DNA from: Parascedosporium putredinis
Lineage: Eukaryota > Ascomycota > Sordariomycetes > Microascales > Microascaceae
NCBI GenBank assembly: GCA_949357655.1
Contig: CASHTG010000015.1
Span: 1,302,001 to 1,366,000, forward strand
Direction of reading: 5' to 3'
Length of the DNA: 64,000 bases
Positions 47,224 to 59,763 of the stretch are shown here, one piece after another. The notes below the pieces were generated by a model. The model did no database searches, was not told the origin of the DNA, and saw only the letters and a list, made by a program, of their open reading frames with translations. Position numbers and translations under genes: made by a program. Numbering within the stretch: the first letter of the stretch is position 1; every line of letters starts with the position of its first letter.

Positions 47224-49167
47224 CTAGTGCTGCCGGTAATCTCCGCCTACAGCTGGTGAGGCGGTCCTGCCATCAAAATGGTCCTCGACATTTCTCAAAA
47301 GGCCGGCGTCCTCGGCCGGGTCGTCGTTTTCGAAGTCGCTACCCCCATTTTGATGAGAGGTGGAGGGGGAGCCGTCGAGCATGTGATGTTCGCGCACTTG
47401 GGCCTGTGATTCTCTTCGCATCTTTTGGATCTTGAACCAGTTATACGCGGCAATGGCAACCATCGTCGTCAGCAGGCCGGCGAAATTAACGGGCGTCAGC
47501 CTGTCGTCAAACACGAGCGCCGCCGCCGAAATGGTGACAACCTCCTTAAAGATGCCGGCAATGGACAAGGTGACAACCGACGTGCGCTTGAGCAGGGCGA
47601 ACTCGGACGCCGTCATGCAGAATGCGATGCAGCCGGGGAAGAGCAAAAACGCCGGCGCCATAAAAGTGCCCCATTCCTGCTGCAGGGCGCGGATGCCTTC
47701 GAAGAGGGGCACGAGCCCTTCCACGAACAAGCCTAGAGAAAAGAGGGATATGAACATGATGGGGGCGAGGAAAAATATGCTGGAAAAGGCGTTGGAGGTC
47801 GCAGGGTTGCGCAGTAAGAGAATTTGGGTGAGGGCCCATCGGAAGCCGGAGAAGAAGGCGGCGGAGATGATGAGGATGAAGCCTCCGAGGTGGAATTTCA
47901 CCTCGCCGAACACCATCATGACCACGCCGATCGTCATAACGCCAATGATGGAGATGAGCCGGAGTGTAGGGGTTTCGAGTCTGAAAATGAATGCAAAGAG
48001 AAGCACGAAGGCGAGGGCGGACGATTTACACATTGCTACACGCCCTATTAGCAAACACTGGCACGAAAAGGGAGGGGATAGAGAGAGAGACGGGCGAGAC
48101 GAGCGAGACGACGAGGGAGAGGGCAGGAGATGTGACATGACTCACTGTAAAATGTCAAGGTTATGAATTTGAGTGAGGTGTTGCCGAGACCGATGTCCAG
48201 TCCGGTCGCGGCTCCGCAGGGTGCGATTCTCGTGAGGTAGAACCATTTCGTCATGAGAGGCTGTCGTGGCTCAGCTTCATGCCTGGATCTCCCCAGATCC
48301 GACCCCTGCGGATTCCGTGGCCTCAGAGAGGGCACGAGATACAGCACTAGCGAGGCCAGGGTGAACTGGATCAACATATGTGCCGATGTTGTGAACAAGG
48401 GAAATGCAAAGTTGAGGCGGTCTTGATCGAACATCCACTTGTTATACTAGAGAGAAGCACGGATTAGCCTCCACGCTGATAGGATGGAGCCGAGGCGCAA
48501 GAAAGAGAAAGCAACTTGGCAGAGGGTCGGTCGGTTCTTACCAGAGAGATACTTAAGGAAAAGATATACCAGAGGCCAATTAGGCCGAGATTTATGAGTG
48601 AGGACTTCATCACTGCCTTGTCTGCCTCTTTCTTCTCCGCCTCGCTGGTCTGATCCGGCACAATTCTCTGATCCAGCAGGGTATTCTGTGCCTTTCTCCA
48701 CTTCCTTCGTTCCCGCTCGCGCTTGGTCAGGCCCGTCTCTTCGTCGTCGCGGAGATCGTCGTCGGAAACGCTGCCGTCGCTGAGCTCCCCAAAGCTGGTG
48801 GAACCGTCCGAGACCTTGAACTCGTCGTCTTGGAGCGCGCCGGCCCCGGACTGAGAGCGAGCGCGCGAGGCTTTGGAAATTGGGGTGTCGTTGAAGACGC
48901 TGCTTCGTCTCCGCCGGTGACTCGTGGGGATAGCACCCATCTCAATATCCTCGGGCACGGTCGAGCTTCCTGACCCGATGTCCCGACTGAGGCGTTGGAA
49001 AATTCGCCGGTCCTGTGCGGATTCGTCGACGTGGTCAAGGACAGGGTGGCACCGGAAGAGGCTTGGGAAGAGGATGATGTCGCGTGGCTCGAGCCTAGTT
49101 CATCCACGAGCAATTCATCGAGAGGCGATGTCTGGGAATGCGAGGGAGGAGGACTTGAGAGTGGCAT
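47224..49167 (-). CDS. ymd8: DMT-superfamily transporter, triose-phosphate/nucleotide-sugar type (Ymd8/SLC35C2-like)
   Basis: A Golgi or early secretory membrane protein of the TPT/nucleotide-sugar transporter branch. Its substrate is unproven in fungi. The Ser-rich N-terminus (MPLSSPPPSHSQTSPLDELL) and an acidic region are followed by about ten membrane segments. Family blocks include LINLGLIGLWYIFSLSISL, YNKWMFD, CGAATGLDIGLGNTSLKFIT, LTFYTMCKSSALAFVLLFAF, SAAFFSGFRWALTQILL and SEFALLKRTSVVTLSIAGIF. Introns are 48447-48541 (phase 0), 48036-48145 (phase 1) and none in the final 270 codons. One break near 48985 fits one missing base (giving NASSRDIGSGSSTVPED). The cytosolic tail is acidic and His-rich. 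Ymd8 orthology is by overall pattern. The sugar specificity cannot be read from sequence. Confidence 0.85.
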
Positions 49168-50898
49168 GGCCTATTTTATCATCACGCAGCATCGGAAGGT
49201 GTGGGGACGAGGAAATAATCAAACACTGAACAGGTATTTCGGGACTGGAGGACTGGACTGGGGGACTGGGGACTCTGGGGGGGACTTTGGGGGACTAGGG
49301 AAGGGGGTGAAGAGGCGCGAATTGCTTTTGGGCGGTCCTCGTCTGACGGGCCCGTTGATCACTGCGTGGCTCCGCTTCAAATCTTGCGCTTGTCTGTTGC
49401 TGGCTTGGCCTTTTCGGCCTTTAGGGGCTAATTGGAGGTGGTGTTCCCAGGCACTCGCGAGCTCTGGTGCGACCCTGAGCAGGGCTCTTCCAATTCTGGT
49501 TACAAACGCGGCCGGTCTCTTTACGCCGCCCCAAATTGCAGAGAGTTTGAACCGACAGCTATTAAACCACTTTCGTCCGGGGCGTGAGCTGGAACCGACA
49601 AAAGCTACGGGTACTTGTAGCGACGTTCTCTGGATATCGCGGCCAGCATCAATCCATCAATCCAATGGATGGATCAATTGAATTGATGACTTCACAGGCG
49701 GCCAGGGCATAGCTGAACCATTTTCCCCATTCGATCAAGTCAATGCTGGGCTCGTTTCTTGGAGTTTCTTGGCACCGCGAAGAGCAGCAAAGACAGAGAA
49801 TCTCAAGTTTCAAAGTACTTGGGTACCCTGGATTCGGCTCCCTTGAAGCGCATCTTAGCATGTGCTAAGCTCAATCTGTTCAACTGCACCTGATGCTCGG
49901 TCTCCACGGGGTATTAGATGTTTAAAGCTACAGCTACAACTTGACTTGGTAATAATAATCATAGTACAAGCGAGACAGTCTTCCAAACTAGGGAGTTCAG
50001 AAGGGTCCAGCAGGACTGGGGAACAGGAGCTGGAGGGAACCGGCTTGCCGGCTTGGTCCTCGGGCTCGGCCCAGGTAGAGGGAGGGACCAGGGACGATTT
50101 GGAGGCTCCATTGTCTGTCTGTCTCATGCCAATGGCTTTGATTCGCTGGACCCATCCCTCGACGCCAAAGGGGAAGGGGATTGAAACCTGAGACTCAGAG
50201 TCTAGCTCTGCGCTTTCCGCGCTGGCCAGAACTAATCACACTTTGGACCGGGTTCAACCTTACCTCAGCACTTAAGCTGTGGCGTCTGAACGGACGAAGC
50301 CACCAAGAGACGAGATGGATCCTGTCCTCTTCCATCAAATACCCACCACCCGCTACCCGCAGCAACTCAATTGGCCGCTGATGACGATGTCAATGCTGAC
50401 CTTACACCCGTCTTCACTTCAGTCATGCTGAATGCTGCGCATCAATCGATCCTGTGTAATCCTAGCCTGACATTAGCGATAACCGCTGGCGTGTTTTACA
50501 AGGAGGCAGTAAATAATGCGACCCGATTTGTCGAGGTAGACGATAGGCTCTCTCGTGCCTCTGACTTGGCCTCTACTTATGAGCGTTGGAGAGAGAAGGT
50601 TAGAGAGTGCGCGGACTGTAGAGGCGCCGCGCAAAGTGAAGTAATGGATCCATGGATATCTATCTGTATTGACTGCTCACTACTGAAAGCGGAAGCCTGG
50701 TGTCTGTTTTCGCCGCCCTGGCAATCGAATAAGCCTCAACGAGATGAAAACTCCACGCGCCGCAAAACAAGGTAGACCCCCATCCGACCTCCCAATTTCG
50801 ATAATTAATCTACAAAACAACGAGTTCTGGCGCCTGCTATTGAAATCGATATCCCATGTCGTGGTTGTGCTTTAAAGTGGACCGGTGCGCTGGAGCGG
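49168..50898. other. Spacer upstream of the transporter and downstream of the RBM42-like gene
   Basis: The first 150 bases after the transporter start are G-rich on the plus strand (GGGGACT-type repeats at 49240-49310) and should hold its promoter. A 42-bp imperfect inverted repeat lies at 49647-49688. A 134-codon frame at 50371-50775 lacks an ATG start and has no family resemblance. Confidence 0.5.
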
Positions 50899-52004
50899 CT
50901 AGCCGAGCAGCTTGAGACCATTCTTCATCTTCTGGCCAGGTTTATGGACCCCGCCTCCGGGCCTTGGGCCAAGGTTTGGTTCATAGCCTTGCTGTTGGTT
51001 GTTGTTGTTGTTGTTGCCACCGTTGTTCTTGTAGTTCTTTTTGTTCTTCTTCCCTCTGTCCTTGTCCTTGGCGGCAGTGGGCTTGATTTCCGTCTTCGCC
51101 CTAGTCACGATTACCGGGTGGCTCTGGATATACTTGCCATTCATCTCCTTGGCGGCTTGAAAGTAATCGTCAGGATCGCTGAAGCTGACAAAGCCATAAT
51201 TCTTGGACTTGGAGGTGCGCTTGTCACGAATCACTCGCGCCTTTTGGACGGATTTCCACCGTGCAAAAGCCTTTAGGAGAGAATCGTCCGTAACCTCGCC
51301 GGCCAGGTTTCCGACAAAGAGTCGCGGATGGCTGGGATCCCACTCTAGAAGCGTATCGTCGGTCCACTTTTTGCCACCACCTTCTCGCACGACCGTTTTC
51401 TTCTTCTCGGACGTTTCCGCCGTCTCTTCAGCGTTTGGTGCGGCGGTGACGGGGACTGCATTGGCCGAGGTAGCCGCACCGCCGGATCCTCGATGCACGC
51501 CCCGACACCCATTGCGTCCTTTCCCGCTGAGGCATCCTTGCTCACATAAGCGCTTTGCCACTGTGCGTATTGCGCCGCCATCTCGGCATCGTAGCTGTCG
51601 GTGCCGCTGCTGGGGGCAGGAAAAGGGTTCCGGATCTGGGGGCGCTATACGCCGCGGCGCCGGCGGATGTGCCATATCCTCCGTTCGATTGTTGGTGATT
51701 AGAATGAGGGTAAGAATAAGCTTGCGCTTGCGCTTGATACGGCGCCGAGCTCACCGCGGACGCCGGCGGCTGATACGATGAGCGACCATACTGTCCCGCT
51801 GACGCCGATGCGATGGGTGCTGTGCCTGGGGCGTACGCGGTTGGTGTAGAGTATGAGGGGGTTTGTTGGCGGACCCAAATGCGGGCCTGAACCCGGTAGA
51901 TGGCTTCGAGGATGCAGGAGGACGCGCTGGCAGCGAGGGATGCGATGAAGAGCCCCCGCGGGGTGGCCGGAAGCTGTAAGACCTGGAGGTGGTGGATAGG
52001 ACAT
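50899..52004 (-). CDS. RBM42-like RNA-binding protein, single RRM
   Basis: A putative nuclear RNA-binding protein. RBM42 homologues bind pre-mRNA and are linked to the U4/U6.U5 tri-snRNP. It starts MSYPPPPGLTASGHP. A long Pro/Ser/Ala-rich, Tyr-Gln-rich linker contains the family block IRNPFPAPSSGTDSYDAEMA and AQWQSAY. Then come KKWTDDTLLEWDPSHPR and the RRM, with RNP2 LFVGNL and RNP1 KNYGFVSF plus ARVIRDKRTSKSK and EMNGKYIQSHPVIV. A basic, Asn/Gln-rich tail follows and ends KMKNGLKLLG. No intron is needed. Four breaks each fit one missing G or C: about 51958 (GGGGG), 51860 (CCCCC), 51643 (CCCCC) and 51500 (GGGG). The RRM itself is intact. The gene is divergent from Ssr4. Confidence 0.85.
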
Positions 52005-52741
52005 GATGAATGAATGGCCTTGCAGAACGAGGTTTCTTGTTTTGGATTTGCGCAACCCCTGCAGCACGTACCTCTGAGCTATTTCCCGGCTCAAAGTAGA
52101 ATTGTTTTTCTCCTTTATTAGGTCCTCCGATAACCTGTTTCTGTCGTCGTATTGATCGTTCGTCCCACCCGAGGAGATTGGTGTTGCTCGATGCGCTAAA
52201 AGGGAATGGCAGAGGGAGGCAAAAAAATATCGCCGTTTATTCTTAGGCTTCGAGAAGGGTTGGGATGGGTAGAGCCTACAGCCTATGTGGTGATTGATGA
52301 CCTTGGATCGGATTTCAAGGATCGGCCCACACAGATGCCTGATGACTAACACTTCAATCAACCTTGAACATCTTAGTAACTACTTGTAACTACCTGGTCA
52401 CGTGAAACGGTGGGTCCTCTCCCCTTGTCGCACGGGTCGATTGTAGGTTAGTTTCTGCATGGCCAATCGAGCGCCTCCGTAGAGTGAAATGTCGTGTCGC
52501 GCCTTGTTGACAGGAGAAGGTTACCAAATTATCTCTCCAACTGCGGCCTCCATTATCCCCATCACCTATCAAGCCCCATCCAACGGCCGCTTACCAAGGG
52601 TGTTGCAGTTGTCTTCGACAGCCTATCAACCCTTTTCTTTTCCGACTTTTATTTTCACTTCTTCTTCTCCTCTTTCTTAATCTTCTCCCTTTCGAGTATC
52701 GTCCAAGTCCCGCAGGCGCCAGCGCTGCAAAATTTGCGACC
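52005..52741. promoter_or_regulatory. Shared 737-bp divergent promoter of the RBM42-like and Ssr4 genes
   Basis: The two start codons face away from each other and no other gene lies between. The side before Ssr4 is pyrimidine-rich (52600-52690). No specific factor site can be named with confidence. Confidence 0.5.
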
Positions 52742-55099
52742 ATGGCAAACATGCCGCAGGATCCAAGCTCGGGGGTTCATCAAGACCTCGTGAGTTCGCA
52801 TGTTCTAACATCATTACTAGCTGGTTTGGCTTTCTAATTGTCTCCGTAGCTGCCCCACGCGCATCTTGTATCGACCCATCGTTATGCGTTGATGCCCAGA
52901 GTTGACCTCCCGGATGTTGCAAAGTGGCTCATGGATGCACCCCGGATCGCGAAAAACCAGAGCCCCTTTCACTGGACATACCTTGACGGACCTGTTGATG
53001 GCACAATACTCTTGACTTGGCAGCCGTTAGCACGGCTCGGTACCAATTTCGCGAGCGATGGCTTCGTCTGGGCCTCGCCCGAGCAGTACTTCAAGCAAGA
53101 TTTGGGCAATGGCCTTGTATGTATCCATCCACCTAGCGCCTGCACCGGCTTTGCGATGTCTGTAGTGGTTTAACGAAATCGCTTCGGATCTAACTTTCTA
53201 AATACAGGTAGTAGAGATATATCTCCAAAAGTCCGGTTTCCTGCCGGGAGAACAAGCAGCCTTACATGCGCGCCGCCGATTTCGTCTCGTCCCTGCCCAA
53301 GCCGGCAACCCCCATGCGCCCCAGCCAGATGTTAGTTTGTGGATTGTTCACTACGGGCCCTCGGAACCGAACGACCGGATCCCCGTGAATATGATTCCCT
53401 TCGACGAGCGCATTCACGCCTTGATGAATACTCGACAGTACCTCAAAAGTGTGGCCAAATCGCCCGCAAGGACTTTATGTTGTCCGACCGCGTCAATTGG
53501 CCTCAAATTGCATTTCCTAGGGAGGGCGGTGGCCGCCAGCAATCATACCTGGCGCCCATGAACGCACGAAGTGTACCACAACAGATGGCGTACCCCCGCA
53601 GACGCCGTCAGGTCCCCCGCTAAGCGAGCTCGCCACGCGTCCACGGCCCAAAACCCACCTGCACCTCAGCCCGCGCAGGCCGTACCCGCCGAAGCCGTCT
53701 ACGACGATGACGAAGATACTTCGCGAGGAGACATGTTTGACCAGCTGACTGTGCGCGAGATTGCGCTGAGCCGCTATCAGCAGAACCACGAATGGATGGA
53801 GGAGATTCTATCGTCCGCCTACCGCATCGACCAGATCAGCCCCCTGACTTGGGTCTGGGGTTCAAGGGCCAGCTCGCCCCGCTTACTGATGGCATTTTCC
53901 TGCCCAGGGTGGGGAGGCGCCCGAACACACCATTGATAGACCGTATGCCACGAGTCTCGATCCGAAGCTTACGGAAGAATTTCGGAAGCGGATAACTAAT
54001 TTCATGGAGACGTCGAAGGCGGAGATGGAGACGATGAAATCCAACCACGAGCAGGCGTTGGCGCAGATCAAAGTGAGCGCCCTCATTGTTCAGGCGGAAA
54101 AGGAGTTGAGGGATACAGTGGATACTTCAGAAGAAGAACCCTGGCGCCTCGAAGGGAGGGCCGACGACGCCGACGAGGACTCCAATCGATCGTTGCCGCG
54201 GAAGTCTGGGAGAAAGATGGATGACATCGTGTCTGAAATTGAGAGCCGCCTCAAGCAAAAGACTCGCTCGGTACGTCCTGTAGATCGAGTTCAGGATGGG
54301 GGCTATCAACCACCCGCACCAGAGCCGGAGCCAGAGATTCCCGCGCCAGCTCCTGCTCTACCTGCTCCGGCAGCGGCGCCTGGCGGTGGCGCTTCCACCT
54401 CAGGACAACCCTCGGCTGCCCCATCGCAACAGGGGGAATGGGAATGGATGACCCCGACCTTGAGATGGGTGGTACTGCTGGGGAGCTCCTCAGCCAGATG
54501 CAACCAGGCGTCTCGTCTACTTCCACCCCAGCCGCTCACACTGCGTCCGCCCTCCCTTCCGCAGTTGCGACCCCTCACGACATTGGCATCCCATCCCCCG
54601 CAGCCCAGCCCGCCATCCCCGAAGAGAGGACCGCTCAGCCCGCTGCTAGTGACACTGTCATGGGAAACACGGATTCATCCGCCAAGGCCGGCCCTCAAAC
54701 GGCGCCTGACCAAGGTACTGGAAGTGGCGAGTGGGTCATGGTACCAAAGGGGGCGCATCGCCGGAAAGCAATGCCCAGGCAGCTTCAGCATCCGGGCCGG
54801 CGTCCGGATCGAGGGGAACACCAGCGGCTGCCTCAGCAGCTGGTTCCATCCCAACAAAACCAGTGTCTGCAGCTGGCACTCCTGTAGATGGCGGCTCAGC
54901 GTTTGAAAACGACTTCAGCTCGTTGGGTGACTTGGACACAGCAGGCGACGCTCTGGCAAATTACGAGGCGCCTAGTGGCGCTGACCTTGGTGACGGGCTC
55001 GACCTTAATATGGACATGGATGATTCTGCCTTTGGCGATGCGTTCCACGGGGTTTCGCAATCAGGAACACCCGCTGATGGCAACCCCGATGGTATGTGA
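52742..55099 (+). CDS. ssr4: SWI/SNF and RSC chromatin-remodelling complex subunit Ssr4
   Basis: A fungal-specific (DUF1750-type) subunit shared by the SWI/SNF and RSC remodellers, nuclear. Exon 1 encodes MANMPQDPSSGVHQDL. The N-terminal domain follows: HLVSTHRYALMPRVDLPDVA, FHWTYLDGPVDGTILLTWQP, GTNFASDGFVWASPEQYFKQ, ARRRFRLVP, SLWIVHYGPSEPNDRI and KDFMLSDRVNWPQIAFP. The rest is a Pro/Ala-rich tail with one charged helix (KLTEEFRKRITNFMETSKAE). Introns are 52790-52849 and 53117-53207, both phase 0. Seven breaks each fit one missing C or G: about 53443, 53592, 53622, 53841, 53909, 54436 and 54751. The restored order gives continuous family sequence (for example YPPQTPSGPPAKRARH and ISPPDLGLGFKGQL). 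The stop is TGA at 55097-55099. It carries the most breaks of any gene here. Confidence 0.88.
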
Positions 55100-58000
55100 T
55101 AATCGCAGGCAGTCACTTGACAGCCTGGACCGGTTATTGCTCTTCTTCTTTTTCCCTCCCTGGGGCGTCACTCAAAGTGTGAGCCTCTTCTTTTCTTCTC
55201 TTGTCTGTTATGCGTTATTACCTGTTGTAAAAGGACTGGCGTCTTTCCTTAGCGAAACGTTGGTTTCGCCCGTTTTTATCTATTTCCATTTTTCGTCTCT
55301 TTGTATCCCCGAGATTCTCTTCTTGTTTCTTTTTCCTTGGGGTGGGACGGTGGAGGGGAGCAATTCTGTACAGATAGGTATCAATTGATATTCGGCGCCG
55401 CGCCAGGGTTTGGATGGCGGGTCTGGTTTGTCAGGAGCGTACATGTAGTCAATGATGCATCCATCCATCCATAGATCTATAGATCCATAGATCCATTGGA
55501 TCCGTAAGATGAAAGAGACTATGCTTTTACAACTTCAAGTGGCATGTCTAGCTTGTGTCGACGCGAGCCGGCCTCAGTTTGCGAGGTTTTCTTCTCCAGG
55601 GAATAACGTGAAGCCATAACGTGAGGCCAGCCAACACATGCGAAACTCTAATTTTGCCTTTCCACTAAAGAGATTGAGGTGATGCCAGGGTAGCGTTACT
55701 TAGTTTCATCATCAACCTGCCGTGTGGACACTCCTCGCCCAGCTAAAATTGGGTGACCCTCTATGACATCACTAGATGATTACATCAACAAGGCGCAACC
55801 AGGGGCTCGCCGGATCTAATGGGTTCCGATCAGAGCTCGCGCTGGCGGCCGGAGTTACGAAGGTAGTCTTGGTAGTGTCGAAGAACTGCGACGAGCTCCA
55901 AGCCTCGTCCAACATCAAGAATATTTCACGTGTGTGAGAAGCTCGTGTGCACCGAGCTCGAGCCAAAGAGGGAAAGCTTTGTGGGATGACGGCCCCCAGG
56001 ACTTGAATTTGTGCCCACTGGCCCACCTAGCAAGAACCCGAACTGGAAAACCATCCGAGAGGGTCGAGAGGAAGTAAGTATCAATTACCTTGGACCATGA
56101 AAACAATACATTGATCAATCAACCCGACGATACGCGATGCGAACAGCCCGGCTGCCTGGCCCTTTCACACTGCCCAGAGCAGCGAGTGATGGGGTATATA
56201 TATCCTTGATTGGCCATGACGGACAATAGCGGCATGCAATTGCGGCGGACGTTAAAACTGGGCGGAGGTCTCTGGCTGTGGAGTAGCCGCCGGAAATTGA
56301 TCAAAGCGTTCAACTCTTTCAACAATCAAGCGTCCATTGGATGTAGGAAGTCATAGCATAAATTTGCACTGACCTTGGAATGACAAATGCGTTCTGACTA
56401 TGCTTTCCGTTCTCGTCTTCTTCCGCTGGCACGGAGTGTTATTGGGCGTGTTTATGTTTATCATTTTCTCTAGGATTCTTTGTCCATGTAGTCAGAGCCA
56501 ATGCGTGAATGGTGCGTCCAAAATGGGATCCTGGACAGGGAGCTTTGGGGGCCGCGGATGTGATAGCTATTCTCAGCCATTCAAACAACATTGAACCCCT
56601 CTCTCCCTCCCCCGGTGCTGGCCGGCCTCTCCCGCCCTGGCGCTGAGGCGCTGAGGCGGGAGGCAGCTCTGGTAAGACATTCATGGGTTCTGTCGGAAGC
56701 GCCAAAGCCGTCCTTGATGGCAACTTCAAGCTCCTTGCTCAACACCCTCGGGAATGCAGCGAATAACATCGCGATTGGCAGGGACAGGCACAATTCCATA
56801 CCCCACCCCGCTCTTGTCCAGATTCGGCTGCCTCTTCAGCCTGCATCGTCGAAAACTAGCAACTGAGCGTAGGAATACGAAAGAATGGCTGTTTGTGTCT
56901 AGTCTACAGTATCGATTTCCTTCTTGGTTTCATGCGTCCCCCTCCTTAAGAGTGCCTCTCGGGCCTTCTTCTGTGGGGGTTCCGGGCAGGCTGAGCTGTA
57001 ATGGATATTATATCGTTCTTTTTCATGGAAAAGGAACATCAAAGGGGAAAAAAAAAGGAAAAGGGAAAACCCTCTCGGGACTACGCTGCATATTGCCCAG
57101 GTCGTCTCTACTTGCAATGTACGAAGTACACTGTGGCCTCTAACCTTACATCCAAGGATGTATGCCAATATGCCTAGGCGATGATGAACAGCGAAAATCT
57201 ATTGGGGGAAGGAGGGAAGCGACGACCCATTGAAGAGACCCACAGATGGATCTCGGAATGCCGTTGTGTTCGTTCTATGGCCCAGACACTACTAGCGCCA
57301 AGTGGGAAAGAACATGAGCCTTGGTGAAATTCACGGAGCCGTGGGACGTGCGTCGAAGAATATTGAAGTCTCATGGACACTGCCGAACGGTGAGCCGCCG
57401 TTCGCCGCGCACCGTCCACGGCTCTCTCCTCAACGCAACGGCTTCGCTCTCTGATTGGGAGGGTCCGCTATGTACCCTCGGGTATTGCCCCGCCGCCTTT
57501 CTCACCTGCCTTAAAGCTTGGGCGCTCGGTTGAACCTGCACTGAGCACGCTTTGGCAGGTTCGAGATGAGGGTGTCTCGTTCGACCTAGGAAAGCAATGG
57601 TAAGAATCCCTTTCAGTGCACACTCGGAAGGAATCGGCGGTGAAATTGAAGTGTTGGGTCGTAGTGTTTGAAGAGACTCGTTCATCACCGTAGAGTATTC
57701 GAGAGTAAGCTGGAGGGTTGGAGGGCAGCAAAGGGACATGGAATTGATTGTTACATCAAAATTTCCATGAATTTGGTTTAGGGCTAGCGCACTTGGGCCT
57801 AGAGTCTAGGTTGTTTGCCAGCGAAGAAATCAGAGCAAGTGTTGCAATTCAGACACTCTGAAACCCCTCATTCTCTCTGTTTCTCCCTTCCTCTCTTCCT
57901 CACGACCTCCTAGAAAAAAAAAGAAGATGGAGACGAAGAAGAAACAGGATAAGGATAAAAAGGCAACAGTGGTGGCAAGAAGGATTACGAAACCGCCTCT

Positions 58001-59686
58001 CAATGTTAACCGACATTTGAGGTTTACCGCGCGCTGAATCATCGCCATCGTTACATAAATATTCTAGAAGCTACGGCGAGCTAAAACTCAAGGAGTGGAA
58101 ATGGAGTTGGTGGCTGGTTAGCCAAGTCAGCTTCATGCTTATATCCAGAACGCAAATCAGTTGCTTGTGACTGGTCTTGCCACGCTGGGAGAGCTTGCTT
58201 GAGGCCCCATCGCACTGGAGCTCACTGGCATCATATCGAACTTGGTTGGGGGTATCAAGGCTCGCAAGCTGCGAACTTGATCCTCTCCTCTTCACCTCAC
58301 TCATCATCGAGAAAAACGGAACTTTGAACACCGACGATGGCCTGGCAATGAAGGTTAATTCAATCTTTTTTCATCACATCCACCATAGATCAATCGGGGA
58401 CCGACGCTCGATCGCCCGCTCCGCTTTTTACTTGACTGTTGTTGCATTACCATTTTCTTTTAGCGGCAGTAGCCACCCCGCCCGCCCGCCCGCCAGTTTC
58501 AATCATTCAACCCTCAGATACCCTGGGCTCTGACGTGACAGACCCCACCACACACACCAGACACGACCAGACTCAAGGGACTTGACAGATCCATCCGAAT
58601 ACTTGGAAGGTAAGCTAAGCTACCCCTCACCACGGATTACTTCATTCCTGGTGGCCAAAGTTGCGAGCCGCGCTGTCCTCCGTTTTGATATCGCTCTCGG
58701 CTGGATCACTCTCTCATCACTTCATGCTAGGCTCCCTTGGCTCCCACCTCGCAGCACATTTATCTTCATATTCGTCCCACCACTACACGGCCGTCGGATG
58801 AGCACCTACTAAAACAGAAAAAAACCAGTGTCCCAATACGACACTCGACGCTGAGGTTGACAGATTAATCAATCGCACGTCGTCTTCTCCTCCTCTTGCA
58901 CACCCCTCCCGCGCCTTCCCGCTTATAGCAACCCCGACACTGCCATTTGGTCCCGTTTCGACCCCTCGATTGCTCAGCACCAAGCCCCGCCGAGACGACC
59001 GATCTCAACTCCCTCAACTGCTCCTTCTCCACGTAAACAGCTAAATAATCCAGGACCACCCCCACCAGGCCGCGCTAGTGCCAGTAACATTTCTTTTGTC
59101 GACCCTCTCTCCGACCCCTCCGCGTCCTCTTTTCTATTTCCATTTCTTTTTACACACACTCATACACTCGCACTCAAACTCTCACACACACACACACACA
59201 CACTCAGACACGCACGCACCACACGTAAAGCACTCACAGATAGTCACATACGCACGTCTACACACTCACATTCACACACACACGCACACACACTCTTCTC
59301 CTCCCCTCTCCCCTCTCGCCTCGCCACCTCCACTTCCGCCACTTCTCCAATTTATTCCCTTATTCCTGAACAGACATCGTCCAAAGAAGCCTCTTTCACC
59401 ACAACCCCTTTCGCCTACCGCTACCGCACGCACGCACCACACCTCAACCTCGCGCGCGCCAACATCCCACCGATCTGCGCCGATCTTGTCGGCCCCTCAT
59501 CGCCCCTCCTTCTTATTAACCACGACACGGCGAAAGTAAGCGGAAACTACAATCGACTCGCGTTTTCCCATCTTGTTCTCCATTTCATCTCACTGTCAAT
59601 CGTCCCTTATTTCGGTTTTCAGTCCTTGGGCCTGGCTCGGTCCGGATTATTCTCCAGGAACCTGGCAGTGAGGGGCGGTCGCCAGT
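55100..59686. other. Spacer and probable Sch9 promoter/leader
   Basis: No recognisable gene over 4.5 kb. Contains a GATCCATAGATCTATAGATCC cluster (55457-55503), a CCCGCCCGCCCGCC run near 58480 and, from about 59080, a long C/A/T-rich leader with CA repeats that probably belongs to the Sch9 transcript. Confidence 0.5.
59183..59203. repeat. CA dinucleotide repeat in a CA-rich leader
   Basis: About ten CA units. Shorter CACACA and CGCACG stretches continue to about 59300. Confidence 0.9.
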
Positions 59687-59763
59687 ATGACGGGTTCAGA
59701 TGCTCAAGGCGGTGCAGGCCCTGACTTGCTGAAGAGAGCTACTCAAGCGCTCATGATGTCCAA
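59687..59763 (+). other. sch9: Candidate first coding exon of Sch9
   Basis: ATG after CCAGT opens MTGSDAQGGAGPDLLKRATQ followed by ALMMSK, and ends exactly at a consensus GTAAGT donor (59764). Its open frame, codon usage and Gly/Asp-rich start look coding. The next plausible coding sequence is the Sch9 N-terminus 2.1 kb downstream (KINQTTRTVAAADEE). The phases do not match as written (donor phase 2, frame at 61896 phase 0) unless one base is missing at the acceptor, which would fit the error pattern here. Confidence 0.45.

Noticed and set aside
50371..50775. 134-codon plus-strand frame
   Set aside because: No ATG start, no recognised motif beyond scattered cysteines, and no splice partner found. 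Not enough to call a gene.
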